Below, piece by piece: positions 9,253-19,204 of a stretch of 21,120 nucleotides of DNA. Position numbers and translations under genes: made by a program. Where the stretch lies: assembly GCA_024364805.1 (NCBI GenBank), contig CM044496.1, positions 54,007,166 to 54,028,285 on the forward strand, read 5' to 3'. Numbering within the stretch: the first letter of the stretch is position 1; the number at the start of each line of letters is the position of its first letter. The notes under the pieces are model-generated. The model was not told where the DNA came from. It searched no databases and saw nothing but the letters and a program-made list of their open reading frames with translations. The DNA is from Euprymna scolopes (taxonomy: Eukaryota; Mollusca; Cephalopoda; Sepiida; Sepiolidae).

Positions 9253-9491
9253 TATATATGTCAGCAGTATTCACCATAGATTGGTTGAAACAGCTTCCTC
9301 CAAAGGAGGAAGTGTCACAGGAATATTAAATTCCCAAGCAATCCCCAGTCGCATGTATATCTCGGTCAGGGGAGATGACTATGTCCTCCTCCTTACAGCA
9401 CCTGATCTTCCCAAATTGTCACCCATCCGGCACTGACTAGGCTCAATATTGCTTTACTTTCCTGATCCAATAAGAAACTGCATCAACATTA
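9253..9491 (-). mobile_element. Full-length 5S rRNA-derived SINE
   Basis: A perfect 14-bp direct repeat, TTAAAAGACTGTCA, at 9239-9252 and 9492-9505 bounds this 239-bp insert. On the minus strand the first 100 bp or so follows 5S rRNA in order: ATGTTGATGCAG, GGATCAGGAAAGTAAAGCAA, GAGCCTAGTCAGTGC, GGATGGGTGAC and GGTGCTGTAAGG. The body and 3' part come next and are shared with 8052-8157, including the perfect hairpin CTTCCTCC/GGAGGAAG (9294-9312). A 5S head carries an internal RNA polymerase III promoter, the hallmark of the SINE3/5S class. The copy is several tens of percent diverged from 5S, so it is inactive and fairly old. A partner LINE sharing its tail is not identified. Confidence 0.82.
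9391..9491 (-). pseudogene. 5S rRNA-like head of the SINE
   Basis: The block corresponds to about position 15 to the end of 5S rRNA. The best conserved parts are GGATGGGTGAC (complement of 9419-9429) and the GGTGCTGTA end. TAAAGCAATATTGAGCC mirrors TTAAGCAACGTTGGGCC of molluscan-type 5S (from memory), which is the A-box region. The first 15 nt or so are missing at the insertion border. It is part of the SINE and not a functional 5S gene, given many substitutions in stems. Confidence 0.78.
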
Positions 9492-9505
9492 TTAAAAGAC
9501 TGTCA
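9492..9505. repeat. Right 14-bp TSD of the 5S SINE
   Basis: TTAAAAGACTGTCA abuts the 5S-like 5' end of the minus-strand SINE and is the exact partner of 9239-9252. Confidence 0.82.
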
Positions 9506-9917
9506 ATGCCAGTTCTTAATTTGCACCTGGCACCCTTTGATTCCAATTTTGCTCAAACTGGCACCCACAGCCACAAGGAATAATCTTGTCCTAACCACAA
9601 CACTTGATTACATATCCTTCCTTTTCCAGCTCTATTTTAGAAATTCGTATTAGCTGGTTTCTTATTAATGGCTTTGTTTTTTCTGGCTTTTTTTTTATAG
9701 TATTGTTAATTCTACTAAGATAAATCTTAAAGTTTGTCCTTGATAAGATTTATAGCCTTTTTCAAAGTTATAAAACAAAATCTATTAAAAATGTGCTTTT
9801 TACTTGTAATTATATGAAAAAAAAAAATTAATTTAGAACATGTAAAATTTCTGATAATTTTTTTTTTTAATCATTGATTTAATATGTAAAAAAAAATAAA
9901 TTAGGACACTCATGAAT
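9506..9917. other. No gene recognised; T- and A-rich
   Basis: Sequence between the SINE and the LINE. It holds poly(T) and poly(A) runs at about 9689-9698, 9819-9827, 9859-9868 and 9889-9896. Nothing else is identified. Confidence 0.5.
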
Positions 9918-10732
9918 GTGACATTATTCAAAGAAATAGATGCTCAGAAACCAAAGTTACTTTTAAAATTGATTGCAAAAGGATAAAAAATTATGTCCAA
10001 TGTATTAAATCTAGAGTGGCTGAGCAGAGGCTTCCCAAGAATAAACGTTCTCTATTCTTACCATCATTAAATAGATCAAGGGTGATTTTGTCAGCATCTG
10101 ATAAAGCTAAACTTGTTGTAAAAAAAATTCTATCAAATCCCACCCTTTACATTCAGGGGCGCCTACCACCTGAATTTCCTTCTAAAATAGTAAACACTCT
10201 GAGTGACATTTATCTGTTCAAGATATTGCTAAACTTATCAAGAACCTAAATACCAGCAAGGCAACTGGCGCTACCAACATTAGAATCATCGTGCATAAAA
10301 AGCTGCAACCAGAAATCCCATTCTTACAAAACTATTCAATCATTGCCTAAAGAACTGTTTCCTAATAACTTAGAAAACTTTGTCAGTCTCTCTAATTTGC
10401 TAGAGATTACTCTTCTGTATCTGGCTACAGACTAATCAGCCTCATGTGCGTCAAGAGTTAAAATCTGTGATGAATCAAGACGTTGTTGACAACCTCAGTA
10501 AAAACGATCTATTCCATGACAAGCAATATGAATTTTGTTTTGCTCAACTGATGTGCTGACTGTAATATTCCACAGGATGGATAAGTGAATCTATTGACAG
10601 AGGTTTCGTCTGTAGAGCAATAGCTCTTGACATATCAAATGTCTTTTATGAGATTTGACACAAAGGTTTGCTTCACGAACTAGTTTGCTATGGAATATCC
10701 AGAAATATTTTTTAATGCATCAAATCCTTTCT

Positions 10733-10738
<6 letters not shown>

Positions 10739-10787
<49 letters not shown>
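10739..10787 (+). repeat. (TA)n followed by (TG)n microsatellite
   Basis: About 34 bases of alternating TA (10739-10772), then TG repeats to 10787, at the 5' edge of the Helitron-like copy. A shorter (TA)n tract adjoins the 3' end of copy 1 near 4719-4733. Confidence 0.9.
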
Positions 10788-11147
10788 AACCTTGTCTGGA
10801 TGTGTGTGAGGAACAATCTCTACCAAACTACTTAGTCAATTTTTGGTCTTGAAACCTGATATATAGGGAGTTTGTATCAATTTAGTTTTAGCCAGTAAAA
10901 ATAGCTGTTAAGGAGTCAAAACTGATATTGGAAACTGGCAGGCATAAATCAATTTCAAGCGCTTCTCTATGAATGCACAAATATACATTTATATGTTAAT
11001 GTCTAAATTTTTAGAATTTTGATGTTCTTCTGTTGGTGGTTCAGATGGTAACGAATAATGCTGGAGTACTAGATGTTTTTGGTTTCAATATTAGTTGATG
11101 GCACATAAGTCAATTTTTTTTTCTAATTTTTGAAATCACTCCTATAC

Positions 11148-11365
11148 GGTACAATGTAATAATCAATAGAGTATGTGCTCTATAATAACAAATATGAAAT
11201 CTGTATAAATTAAAACATCATATTTAAGCATATTTTATGACCAGACCATGACTGACAGCCACTACTACATATTTGGTATAATATAATAATCAATAAAGAA
11301 TTAGTTAAGAAATACGAAATTTGCATAGATAAAAGTATCATATTCAATGCTGTGCAGTGTGCTAG
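11148..11365 (+). repeat. Tandem duplication of the Helitron-like 3' tail
   Basis: GTACAATGTAATAATCAATA (from 11149) and GTATAATATAATAATCAATA (from 11276) each begin a tail. Each is followed by AATATGAAATCTG / AATACGAAATTTG, then TAAATTAAAACATCATATT / TAGATAAAAGTATCATATT. Each finishes with a degenerate terminal palindrome (ACCAGACCATGACTGACAGC near 11240-11259; TGCTGTGCAGTGTGCTAG at 11348-11365). Period is about 127 bp. The other copies in the window carry a single tail. Confidence 0.7.
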
Positions 11366-12410
11366 TAGGTTAAAAATAGTTCTTGACCAGCAAAAGTCTG
11401 AAGCTCATAGTATGAATGCCAGCATGCCTAAGGGATCTATTTTGGGTGAAAACCTCTTTCTGATTTTTATGTATGATCTTCCAAATCACATTCTAAATTT
11501 GTTGACATTTATGCAGATGACACAACTATCTTTGGCAACACTTCAAAGAGCATTAATGATAAAGATCTATTTCTCACTCATTTTGACATGAAGCATATAG
11601 TGCAATGCGGAAAGAAATATCTGATTATTTTCAATACACCTAAGACCAAGCTTTTCTTCTTTCACCATCGGTACTCTGATCCTCGCTTTTAACAAATTGG
11701 AATGAATTGCTCTCTTTGAAGAAGTTCCCTGCTTTGATAAACTTCTAGCACTGAGCTTTACTTCAGACCTCAAATAGAAGACTTACATTTGATTAAAGTC
11801 ATTGGAAAGATGATTGCATCATTCTACCGCTTCAGGAAGTATCTTGTTCCTAACACAATCTTCTACCTGTATAAGAATAAAATCCATTCGATGAAATATT
11901 GTTGCCACTCGGCATCCTTTCCTACTTTGACAGAATATAAAACAGACTTTGAAATCTAGTGAAGGATGCCTTCTTACCAGCACTACAGATTCTTTCTCAC
12001 AGAAAAAAGATTGCTAATTTGTCATTATTTTAATGATAGGTGCTTGACTGAGCTCAAATCTATGGTTTTCTCCCCACTTCCTCATAAAACATTTACTTCT
12101 TCAATGTACCTAAAACTAAACCAAACTTTCATGAGTAAAATTTCTTTCCAAGAACTAGCTATTTGTGGAGTACAATACCACACGGCGGCTTCCCAATGTT
12201 AAATTCTTCTTAAGCTGTTCTCTAAAATAGTCCCATTTCTGACAGCTTCAACTGTTTGCAATCCTCACATTTTTTATTCACGTCTTTCCTGACAAACTCA
12301 GTAACCTTTATCCTTGAGTAACCTATCGGCCTTCATAAGTAGTGAGTAATTAGTACATAAAAAAATGGATTAAAAAGATAAATGCAAAACAAATCAACAT
12401 ATAAAACTTA

Positions 12411-12948
12411 TACAAGGGTCATTCAAAAAATACGGCCTCCTGTTTGTTAACTCAAAATCTTAACTGTTGAAGAGCTATGAAGACAGAAGTGATACCATCA
12501 AAACAAGCAACTTTTGGAGTTCCATAATTTATTTTTCTACATAGTCACTACCCGTTACTCAATACAGTTTTGCCATTGATGAATGATGCCTCTGTTATAA
12601 AATTTCAGAGAGTGCTTTATCACATCTGTTACTACTCTGAAATCGGTGAACCCAAGTCCTAATTATATTAATATAAACTGCATTGGCTAGTAAACATTAC
12701 ACAGGCGCTGGTATATGTTCATCGGTTCAATTTTTCTGCATGGAGGAATTCAATAACAGATCTTTGCTTCTGATGCACATCACTGACAAGGATTAATTTC
12801 TTAAGAGTCTCACATTGTCAATATCTGCAACAGAGAGATGAAACTTTCAGATCATGAATGCTATAATAACAATGCAATTTGCAACCCATCTGATCCATTT
12901 GGGCAAGATAAATAAATAGAAGACACTACTTTTGGAACGTCCTTCATA
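12411..12948 (-). mobile_element. mariner-type DNA transposon remnant
   Basis: The left end TACAAGGGTCATTCAAAAAA and the right end, reverse-complemented as GAAGGACGTTCCAAAAGTAG, form imperfect terminal inverted repeats of the Tc1/mariner kind, with TA at the left border. Near the left end the minus strand encodes the tail of a mariner transposase: DFRVVTDVIKHSLKFYNRG-like residues around 12600-12645, then QWQNCIE at 12560-12580, the counterpart of the family's W-x-K-C-I-(E/x)-x-x-G-D-Y-V-E-K C-terminal motif. At about 535 bp it keeps well under half of a usual 1.3-kb element. It has an internal deletion and is dead. Confidence 0.68.
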
Positions 12949-13159
12949 TTTTTTTTTAGGTAACCCAATTTTAACATGTTTTCAACTGATGCAAGAATGC
13001 AAGTAAATCAAGTCATGTTCGAGAAACAGTGGCTCAAAATGTAAAATAAATACTTTCATGATTCACTTATGCTTTAATTGTTTGTAACAGACAAAATTTA
13101 ATGAGATAAATGGTATTATTAAGTCTTATAAGCTGTTTACATTTACTTATCGAAAAAGT
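12949..13159. other. No recognisable feature
   Basis: AT-rich spacer between the mariner remnant and the next LINE. Nothing identified. Confidence 0.5.
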
Positions 13160-14350
13160 GCCATGCAGCAGAACTAGAGAACAAGTTTGCATCAATGGAA
13201 TATAATTTGGCTTTATGCCTAGAAGGGGATGGCTGAGGCTATATTAATCTTGTGTCATATACAGGAGAAATATATTGGTGCGGACAAAAGACGTTTTATG
13301 GCATTTGTTGATTTGGAGAAAGCCTTCAACAGAGTCCCCAGTGATGTACTCTGGTGGGCATGCAGAAACTTAGGGGTACTGAATGGCACATCCAGCTGCT
13401 ACAATGCACGTGGCACTAATGCTAGCAGCAATGTACAAGTAAAGGACAGATGATTTCAGCAGAAAAGTTGGCATTCATAAAGCCTCAGCCTCCTCCTATT
13501 TACAATTATTCTTAAAGCCCTTTTCCAGAGAGTTCTTTACATGATGCTCATGGCGGTTATTGTACATGGACAGCCTCGTAATTATGGCAGATACAATGAA
13601 CTAATTAGTTGAGAAATTGAACATGTGGAAAAGTAGCATAGAAAGCAAAAGATTAAAAGGTGAATCTGTCAGACAAAAGTGATTAATGGTCTAGAACTTA
13701 AACAACTGAAAGATTCTGGTCAATATTCATGTGCTATGTGCAGGAAAAAAGTGGAGTCTAACAGTATACGATGGAATCTATGTGCATTATGGGTCAACAA
13801 AACATATCGCAGTTTGTCCAGAAAGTGGGCATCAGACTCCCAGAGTAGAAGGTGACTTAAGCAAGCATGTAACTTGACTGTTGGCCTTGGACGGATGTGA
13901 AGTTGGACAAAGACCTTCTCAAAGTGGTGGACTCTTTCTATTATATTGAGACTAGGTTGAGTGCTGAAGATTGTTGCAAGTCTAGCTCTACCATTGGGGT
14001 AAAATCAGCTTGAAGTTCCACAAACTGTTGCCAATCTTGACATTACAAACTATCCGTCTCACTACAATAGCAGCTGTATTAGAAGCGTGATGCTGTATTC
14101 AATGTTCAATTTTCAGAATAATGGCAGAGTAATAATCGGATGCTGATCAAATGCTGTTCAATCAAATATCGGTTGTATTATATCATTTGTGTGGCTGAGT
14201 ATACCAAAGCTGATAATCAGACGACTGCATTGGTTCGGCCATGTTGCAGAGACCTTGAATGTAAGGCTGGACAAAAATGAAAAAAAACTTGGATACAAAG
14301 CATAAACCAGAATCTTAGTAAATGGAAGCTCAGTAACTAGGATTGCAAGT
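13160..14350 (+). mobile_element. Broken LINE with RT palm and C-terminal Cys motif
   Basis: The frame 13229-13453 encodes IQEKYIGADKRRFMAFVD then LEKAFNRVPSDVLWWACRN, the RT motif A of a widespread invertebrate LINE (usual form FVDLEKAFDRVPR-x-VLWWA). It continues YNARGTNASSNVQV. Further on, in shifting frames, come FTIILKALF (usual FIIVLEAL), SCAMCRKKVESNSI at about 13730-13765 (the C-x2-C...NSI...C...WV(H/N)K motif), VVDSF-YIETRLSAEDCC at about 13925-13980 (usual SFCYLGDMLSAGGGC) and RRLHWFGHVAE at about 14217-14250 (usual RRLRWYGHV). The order is that of the family. The YADD block is lost in an internal deletion, and many stops and shifts make it dead. The 5' part is absent. I do not assign a named clade. 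Confidence 0.8.
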
Positions 14351-14639
14351 TGCTCGAAAACGTCAAGCCCCTAATCAAGAAAAAGACCATACTAAAATGG
14401 AAGATTTCAGTTGATTCTAAATCTTTTATGAACATTAAAAAAAAAGAAGAAAAGAAAACTTTAGAATAATATATAATTGTTGTGTTACATCTTATTTGGA
14501 TTCTACCATTATTAAAAATAGGAAAAATTTTAAATTCTTTTAATGCTGTATCCAGCAATATTTATTCAAAAATCAACATTTGCAGTGAAAATAAAAATTC
14601 CATATGATTAAAATATCTTTAAAGTACTTTAATGAAATG
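14351..14639. other. Spacer, A-rich
   Basis: Poly(A)-rich sequence (14438-14450) following the LINE. It may hold the LINE's 3' untranslated end, but no tail structure is certain. Confidence 0.4.
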
Positions 14640-14975
14640 TGCTCTGATGAACTCATGGCACTTGTGCAGCCTCAGTGTAATGCTTCCAAATCACCCAACA
14701 AGTGACAACGTCTTATTCCTTCACTGTTGAGGTCCCTACATTCTAAAAATGTTCTATACTCTAATTTGTTTCTTCCCTTGAACTCATAAACTTTGGAATT
14801 CCATCCCTGTTTCTTGCTTCCCTGACTGTACTAACCTGCTGAAGTTTAAATGTAAAACAAATATCTTGCTGCTCAACTCCACACAGTCTCCAGTTAGACA
14901 AGATCCCAAATAAATACTCCAATTTGCAATGTGCCTTGTTTGGGGTGAAAAAGAGTTTAAAATAAATTTTTAAAA
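14640..14975 (+). mobile_element. 3' end fragment of a CR1/Jockey-group LINE
   Basis: Plus-strand frames give CSDELMALVQPQ (about 14642-14677), then HKLWNSIPVSCFPDCTNLLK (about 14787-14846) and FKCKTNILLLNST (about 14845-14883). These are the C-terminal ORF2 signature of the same broad group as 9918-12350 (usual CSDEL..LVPP ... LWNSLP..CFPD..NL..FKSRVN). TTTGGGGTGAAAAAGAGTTT and an A/T-rich stretch follow as the 3' UTR. The copy is strongly 5'-truncated and frameshifted. It overlaps in family, not in sequence, with the copy at 12040-12350, so it may be another subfamily. Confidence 0.72.
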
Positions 14976-15354
14976 AGTGTTATATATCTCAAATTAAATG
15001 ATAAACCTATAACAAAAAAACACTTCATTTGAGAAACATTCATTTTAATAATGAAAGCAAAAATATAGTATTCTAGGTAGAGTCATAATCCAAAGTGCTT
15101 AATATCCTGGGTAGAGCAGATAGTATCCCAAAAACGAGTTATTTTTTACTACTCACCAAACAAGGGATTTCTCTTCTTGAAGCACGGGAGGGGGGGGGGA
15201 TTTACATTCCTTTTAAAAAGAACTTTTATTAATTCACTGTTCGTTTTCTTTTTTCTTTTTTTTCTTATTTAATGATTAGTTTAATTTCACTATTATGCAC
15301 AGTTGTATTTGTGCATATTTTCTACATTGTGCATAAGTACATAACATTTGAGCT
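14976..15354. other. No gene recognised; homopolymer-rich
   Basis: AT-rich sequence with a 10-base G run at 15190-15199 and T-rich tracts around 15240-15270. No identified element. Confidence 0.5.
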
Positions 15355-15817
15355 CCATTTGGAGTCAATCTCTGTCTCAGAAAGTCTACCAAACTACTTT
15401 GCCAAATTTTGATTTACATAAACTTAATATGTGAGATATTCACACCTGTGAAACAAAATTTGATTTTTAGTTAAAAAAACTGCAACAAAATGGAACTTGG
15501 CAGATGTAGTGAGATACAAAGTGCAAGCTCTGTGTATGCACAAATATACATTTATATGCATTCATATGCTTAATGTTATTTATAATGTTTTGATATTCAC
15601 ACGGACTTGCTCACATAGTAACAAATAATGCTGGAGAGCTGTAGGTTTTGATTGTTAATGATCATAATCACATTTTTTTTAACTTTTAAAATCACAACTA
15701 TATATATTAGTACAATATAATAATTAATAGAGAAGTGGCTCAATGATATGTAATTTGCATAAATTAAAATATATTTTAGTGTATTTTACTATCAGGCAAT
15801 GCCAGGTGGCATGCTAG
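15355..15817 (+). mobile_element. Helitron-like non-autonomous element, copy 3
   Basis: The 3' end reads CAGGCAATGCCAGGTGGCATG, then CTAG (15814-15817) and T. Interior blocks are GTCTACCAAACTACTTTG, TGCACAAATATACATTTATA, AGTAACAAATAATGCTGGAG and GTACAATATAATAATTAATA. They follow the same order as in 10739-11365 and in the reverse-complemented 4739-5243. The 3' tail is single. The 5' start is approximate because the simple-repeat start of copy 2 is not seen. No coding sequence is present. Confidence 0.68.
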
Positions 15818-18530
15818 TTATAATATGTTCCAATTCCGATGTCTAGTTCCTGGTGCTAAATAGAAGTGGTTTTAATCATCCAAGATAAGGGAACAGTTCC
15901 GTGTATTTGTTAACATGAAAAGAAAAAGAAAGAACTGAAGAGAGATTTAAAAAAAAAAAAAAAAAATGATAAAAAGAAAAAAAATTAAGAAAAAATTGAA
16001 ACAGTAGATGGATTTTTTTTTTCACATTGGTGATTGGGAGGGGCAATAGGAACATTTCAAAGAAATCCATAAAAGACAGGGAAAAAAATGTGTTGCAGCA
16101 TGAATCAGGTGACAAGGAAAATTGGTGAGTTTGGGTGGTAGTTGTGCTGGGGCACTACTATGGATTCCAATTCTGCACCATAATTAGAATTATTAGGTAG
16201 CAGGAGTAGAGGTCAATAGGTTTTGTTTTTTTATTTTTTTAAAAAGACACTTGGCCTATTTGAGAGGCAGAAAGATTATTTCCCTTTCTTTCATTTTCAA
16301 AATGAATATTCCATTCAAATCCACTGATTTATAAAATTCCGCAAGACAATTTTTTTTTAAAATTAAAGAAACATTCCTTTAAAAATTATCATTTAAAATC
16401 GACAGGCTGAAACTGCAACTACTGTCACAATTTTACCTCTACAGCACCAGTAGATCATCCTTGCAAGTTAAAAAAAAAAAAAGTGAGCCATGTTTTTTTT
16501 GGGGTTTGTCATTTGAGATTTGAGGCATTCTCCATTGCAAGAATAGTGATGGAACCATCAGAATATTTTTGTAATTGTCCCAAATTCCCTCTCTCCACAT
16601 GACTTAATAAAGTGTTAAATTTTGAATCAACTTTTTTGTCAAACCAAAGGGCAAGCTTTAAGTTGAAATCAACAAAAGAATAAAGCCCAATCATCTTTTA
16701 CTATAACAGCAAATACAATACTCAAGGCAGCTTTTCTATTTCAGAATGACGCAGTCGGCTTGCATAACGAAAAGATATCACATTATCAGCCAACTTAATA
16801 GCAGAAGAAATTTATTGATATTTTTAAGTTTTAAAATAAATGAATAAATCCGAAATAGAGTAAAACCAATGTGATGCTAGACATTTAATCTCAACTATAA
16901 AATGTGATACTGACATGATAGTAGCCATCAACTAAATAGGATCCCTGCATGATAAAACCAGCAAATAAACTTGTTGATTCAAATCGCACATGAAAACAAG
17001 AAAATCTTTTCACTTGAATTTTACAGAAAAAAAATGTAAACCATCAGCTTGAAAAAAATTTGTTTTTTATATAAAATGTTTCACTAAAAAAATAAGTTGT
17101 CCATAATAGAATAAAAAGCAGCTGAAATGTCTATGTGAGGGCAGGTTATATAATTTAATATGTGCAAAGTAGTTGGAACAATATACTTTGAAAGCAATGA
17201 AAAAAATATGGATTGTGTTATTGAGAAGTGAATGTTACCATTACTTAAATCATAAGTTTAAAAACGTTTCTGTGAAATAAGGATCTATTTTAGGCTTCAT
17301 ACAATCTTCATAACAAAAGTCTAGCAATGTTTGGTTACTAGACTATACAGGTTTCATATAACTTGTTGGAATAGTGAATAAACCAAGCCAAACTCCAAGG
17401 GAAAATACTGATTTACCTTTAAAACACGAGTGAAGCCTTGTTAAATAATAGCAATTTCTTTCTGACATGAACATTGCATATCACAGCACAAAACACTTGT
17501 TTCAACCATGACAATTTTGATAGTAGAAGCAATTCAAAAACAAAAGACTATGAATTTATTCTTTAACAAATAAGACAGAAAAAGCAAAAGCAAAAAAAGC
17601 AGCATGGGTAGGAATGTATCCTTGTAAGGAATCGCTTATATTCTAATCTGTTTTATAAGAGGTCTTATTCTGTTTGACATCAACAAGAACTGTGATTAAA
17701 AACAATGTTTCATACTTTCACAGATCTATAGCAAGAGGGGGGGGGAATTGGGTGCATATCAATCTAAAAGACAATATGAATACAGCTTGACACGAATCAA
17801 CATATATAGCAATCATGCAATAGTTTTGGCGCAAGTAGAAATGCCTCTCAGTTGTTTATGAGGTCAGACAGGAGGAAAGAGTGCTGTCCTACTTCGGCAC
17901 ATGCTACTGAAACAAAAGACAGAAATAGGATAGGAGAGCAAAGTTGAGAGAGCAAGCAAAGCAGCTAATCCAATGAGAAGACACCTGCATTATTTTTGAA
18001 TGCCAACCATCCAATTAGTAAATTGAAACGAGCAAGGTAAATATATTAAAAAATATATACAATATTAAGAGAAAGAGACAGTCACTTACTCAGATTCCAT
18101 ATATGAAGAACTACAATTAAACAAAAGAGAAACAAAAGGTTTTTAATACAAATCAGTTACTGTCAGTTTTCAAATACAACATAAATAATATTCAATAAAT
18201 AAGATAGGATGTATGAAAAAAATATCAGCCCTAAAAAGTTATTTTTAAAACAATTCTGAAAAAAAAAAAAAAAAAAAATGGCTTCATTTCTGGTACACAT
18301 CCATTTAAAAAAATAAAAAAAACTTTAAATCATTTCAGACAACAGTCTAAGGTTTTTTTTTGTTTTTTTTTTTAGACACCAAAAAGAAAATGCTGCAGAT
18401 AGAAAATAGAAAAACAAGACTGTTGCAATTTATGGAAAGGGATTCAGTGAAATAAAACGCGTATTGCGTCTGCATTAATTGCATCAAAAGGAGAGCAAAC
18501 ATATGAGAAGTTCACCTTGGAAGTGGATTA
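15818..18530. other. Long stretch without recognised genes; low complexity
   Basis: This is 2.7 kb of AT-rich sequence. Poly(A), poly(T) and purine-rich tracts stand at about 15948-15966, 16013-16022, 16470-16500 and 18259-18280, and a 9-base G run at 17737-17745. Short minus-strand frames at 15876-16115 and 16509-16694 are phenylalanine-, serine- or lysine-rich products of these tracts with no motif I recognise. No repeat family was identified. Confidence 0.5.
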
Positions 18531-18650
18531 GTTTTATGGCATGTCAACCCGATTAAGGTGAGTTTATAAATCATGGTGAATAAGCAAGATTTACTATTAA
18601 AGGGCCAGTAATTGTTGTTACGTGAATCAGTTTAAGGGACGGATTCTTTA
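18531..18650 (+). mobile_element. Diverged copy of the 1246-1589 hairpin element
   Basis: GTTTTATGGCATGTCAACCC (18531-18550) matches GTTTTACGGCATATCAACCC (1266-1285) at 18 of 20 positions. ATTAAAGGG (18596-18604) matches 1441-1449. AGTTTAAGG (18629-18637) matches the loop at 1500-1508, and here too it sits between complementary arms (GAATC 18624-18628 and GATTC 18642-18646). The order is the same but the spacing is shorter, so internal segments have been lost. The GC-rich 3' hairpins are not present. Confidence 0.45.
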
Positions 18651-19204
18651 TGGATTTATAATTATATTTTGGAATATTTAAAAATGTTACAACAGACGGT
18701 ATGCTACATTAAACTGATCTTGTGTCAAACGAACTGACTGAGCATGAATTAAATGGTAGCAAACTCAATGCAGAAATGAATAGAAATACAGAAAGAATAG
18801 ATGAAAAGAGTAAAATCTGATAATAAACAAAACAGTTGCTATTGATTAGAGGAGATGATGCAGATAATGATAGGAAATTGAAAGTGAATATGTACCAGAA
18901 TTTTGGGTTGGGAGGGGGGGGGTCTTATATGAAATTTAAATGCATAACATTTAAAAATGGAGAAATGAAAAAGTTTAAATGTGAGAGTGAATTAAAAATG
19001 CATTAACATTAATGAAATTTACATTAAAAATTCCCAAGTTTATTATTGGCAATAGAAAAACAATCAATAAAAGCAGAAGAGATATAGAAAAGAACTGTGA
19101 CATTTCTTTTTCCATCAGTTTTCCTTGAAGCATTTGAACTAAGTGTTTAAGTAAATGCAACAGACATTACTTTGAAATCACTGCCCAACAACACATGTCT
19201 TTCA
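18651..19204. other. No recognisable feature
   Basis: A-rich non-coding sequence with a 9-base G run at 18914-18922. A 61-codon minus frame at 18975-19160 is leucine/isoleucine-rich and unrecognised. Confidence 0.5.

Larger units (their letters stand above)
10739..11365 (+). mobile_element. Helitron-like element, copy 2, inside the LINE
   Basis: The element interrupts the LINE between codons for FLSD and LKIVLDQQ. The LINE reads continuously if the insert is removed at A10738/T11366, an A^T site as used by Helitrons. The 5' side starts with (TA)n/(TG)n, then AACCTTGTCTGGATGTGTGT and CTCTACCAAACTAC. The 3' end is GTGTGCTAG followed by T. Interior blocks GATGGCACATAAGT and GTAACGAATAATGCTGGAG are shared with 4739-5243 or 15355-15817. 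The 3' tail is present twice, 11148-11266 and 11275-11365. No Rep/helicase is encoded. It must be younger than the LINE. Confidence 0.72.
9918..12350 (+). mobile_element. Broken CR1/Jockey-group LINE, ORF2 (RT) remnant
   Basis: Plus-strand frames in order give the reverse transcriptase ORF of a CR1/Jockey-group non-LTR retrotransposon. First comes RNRCSETKVTF and SASDKAKLVVKKILSN (10016-10249), upstream of the RT palm. Next is KNLNTSKATG, then GYRLISL and IKSFLSD (to 10738). After a foreign insert the frame continues LKIVLDQQ and MPKGSILGENLFLIFMYDLPN (from 11352; RT block with PQGSILGP relaxed), then near 11510-11530 a relic of YADDTT. Further on are the GKMIASFYRFRKYLVPNTIFYLYKN thumb region and a CLTEL... 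C-terminal block (about 12040-12200). The frame shifts many times and carries many stops, so it is dead. The endonuclease part is missing (5' truncated). The exact 3' end is unclear. Confidence 0.8.
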
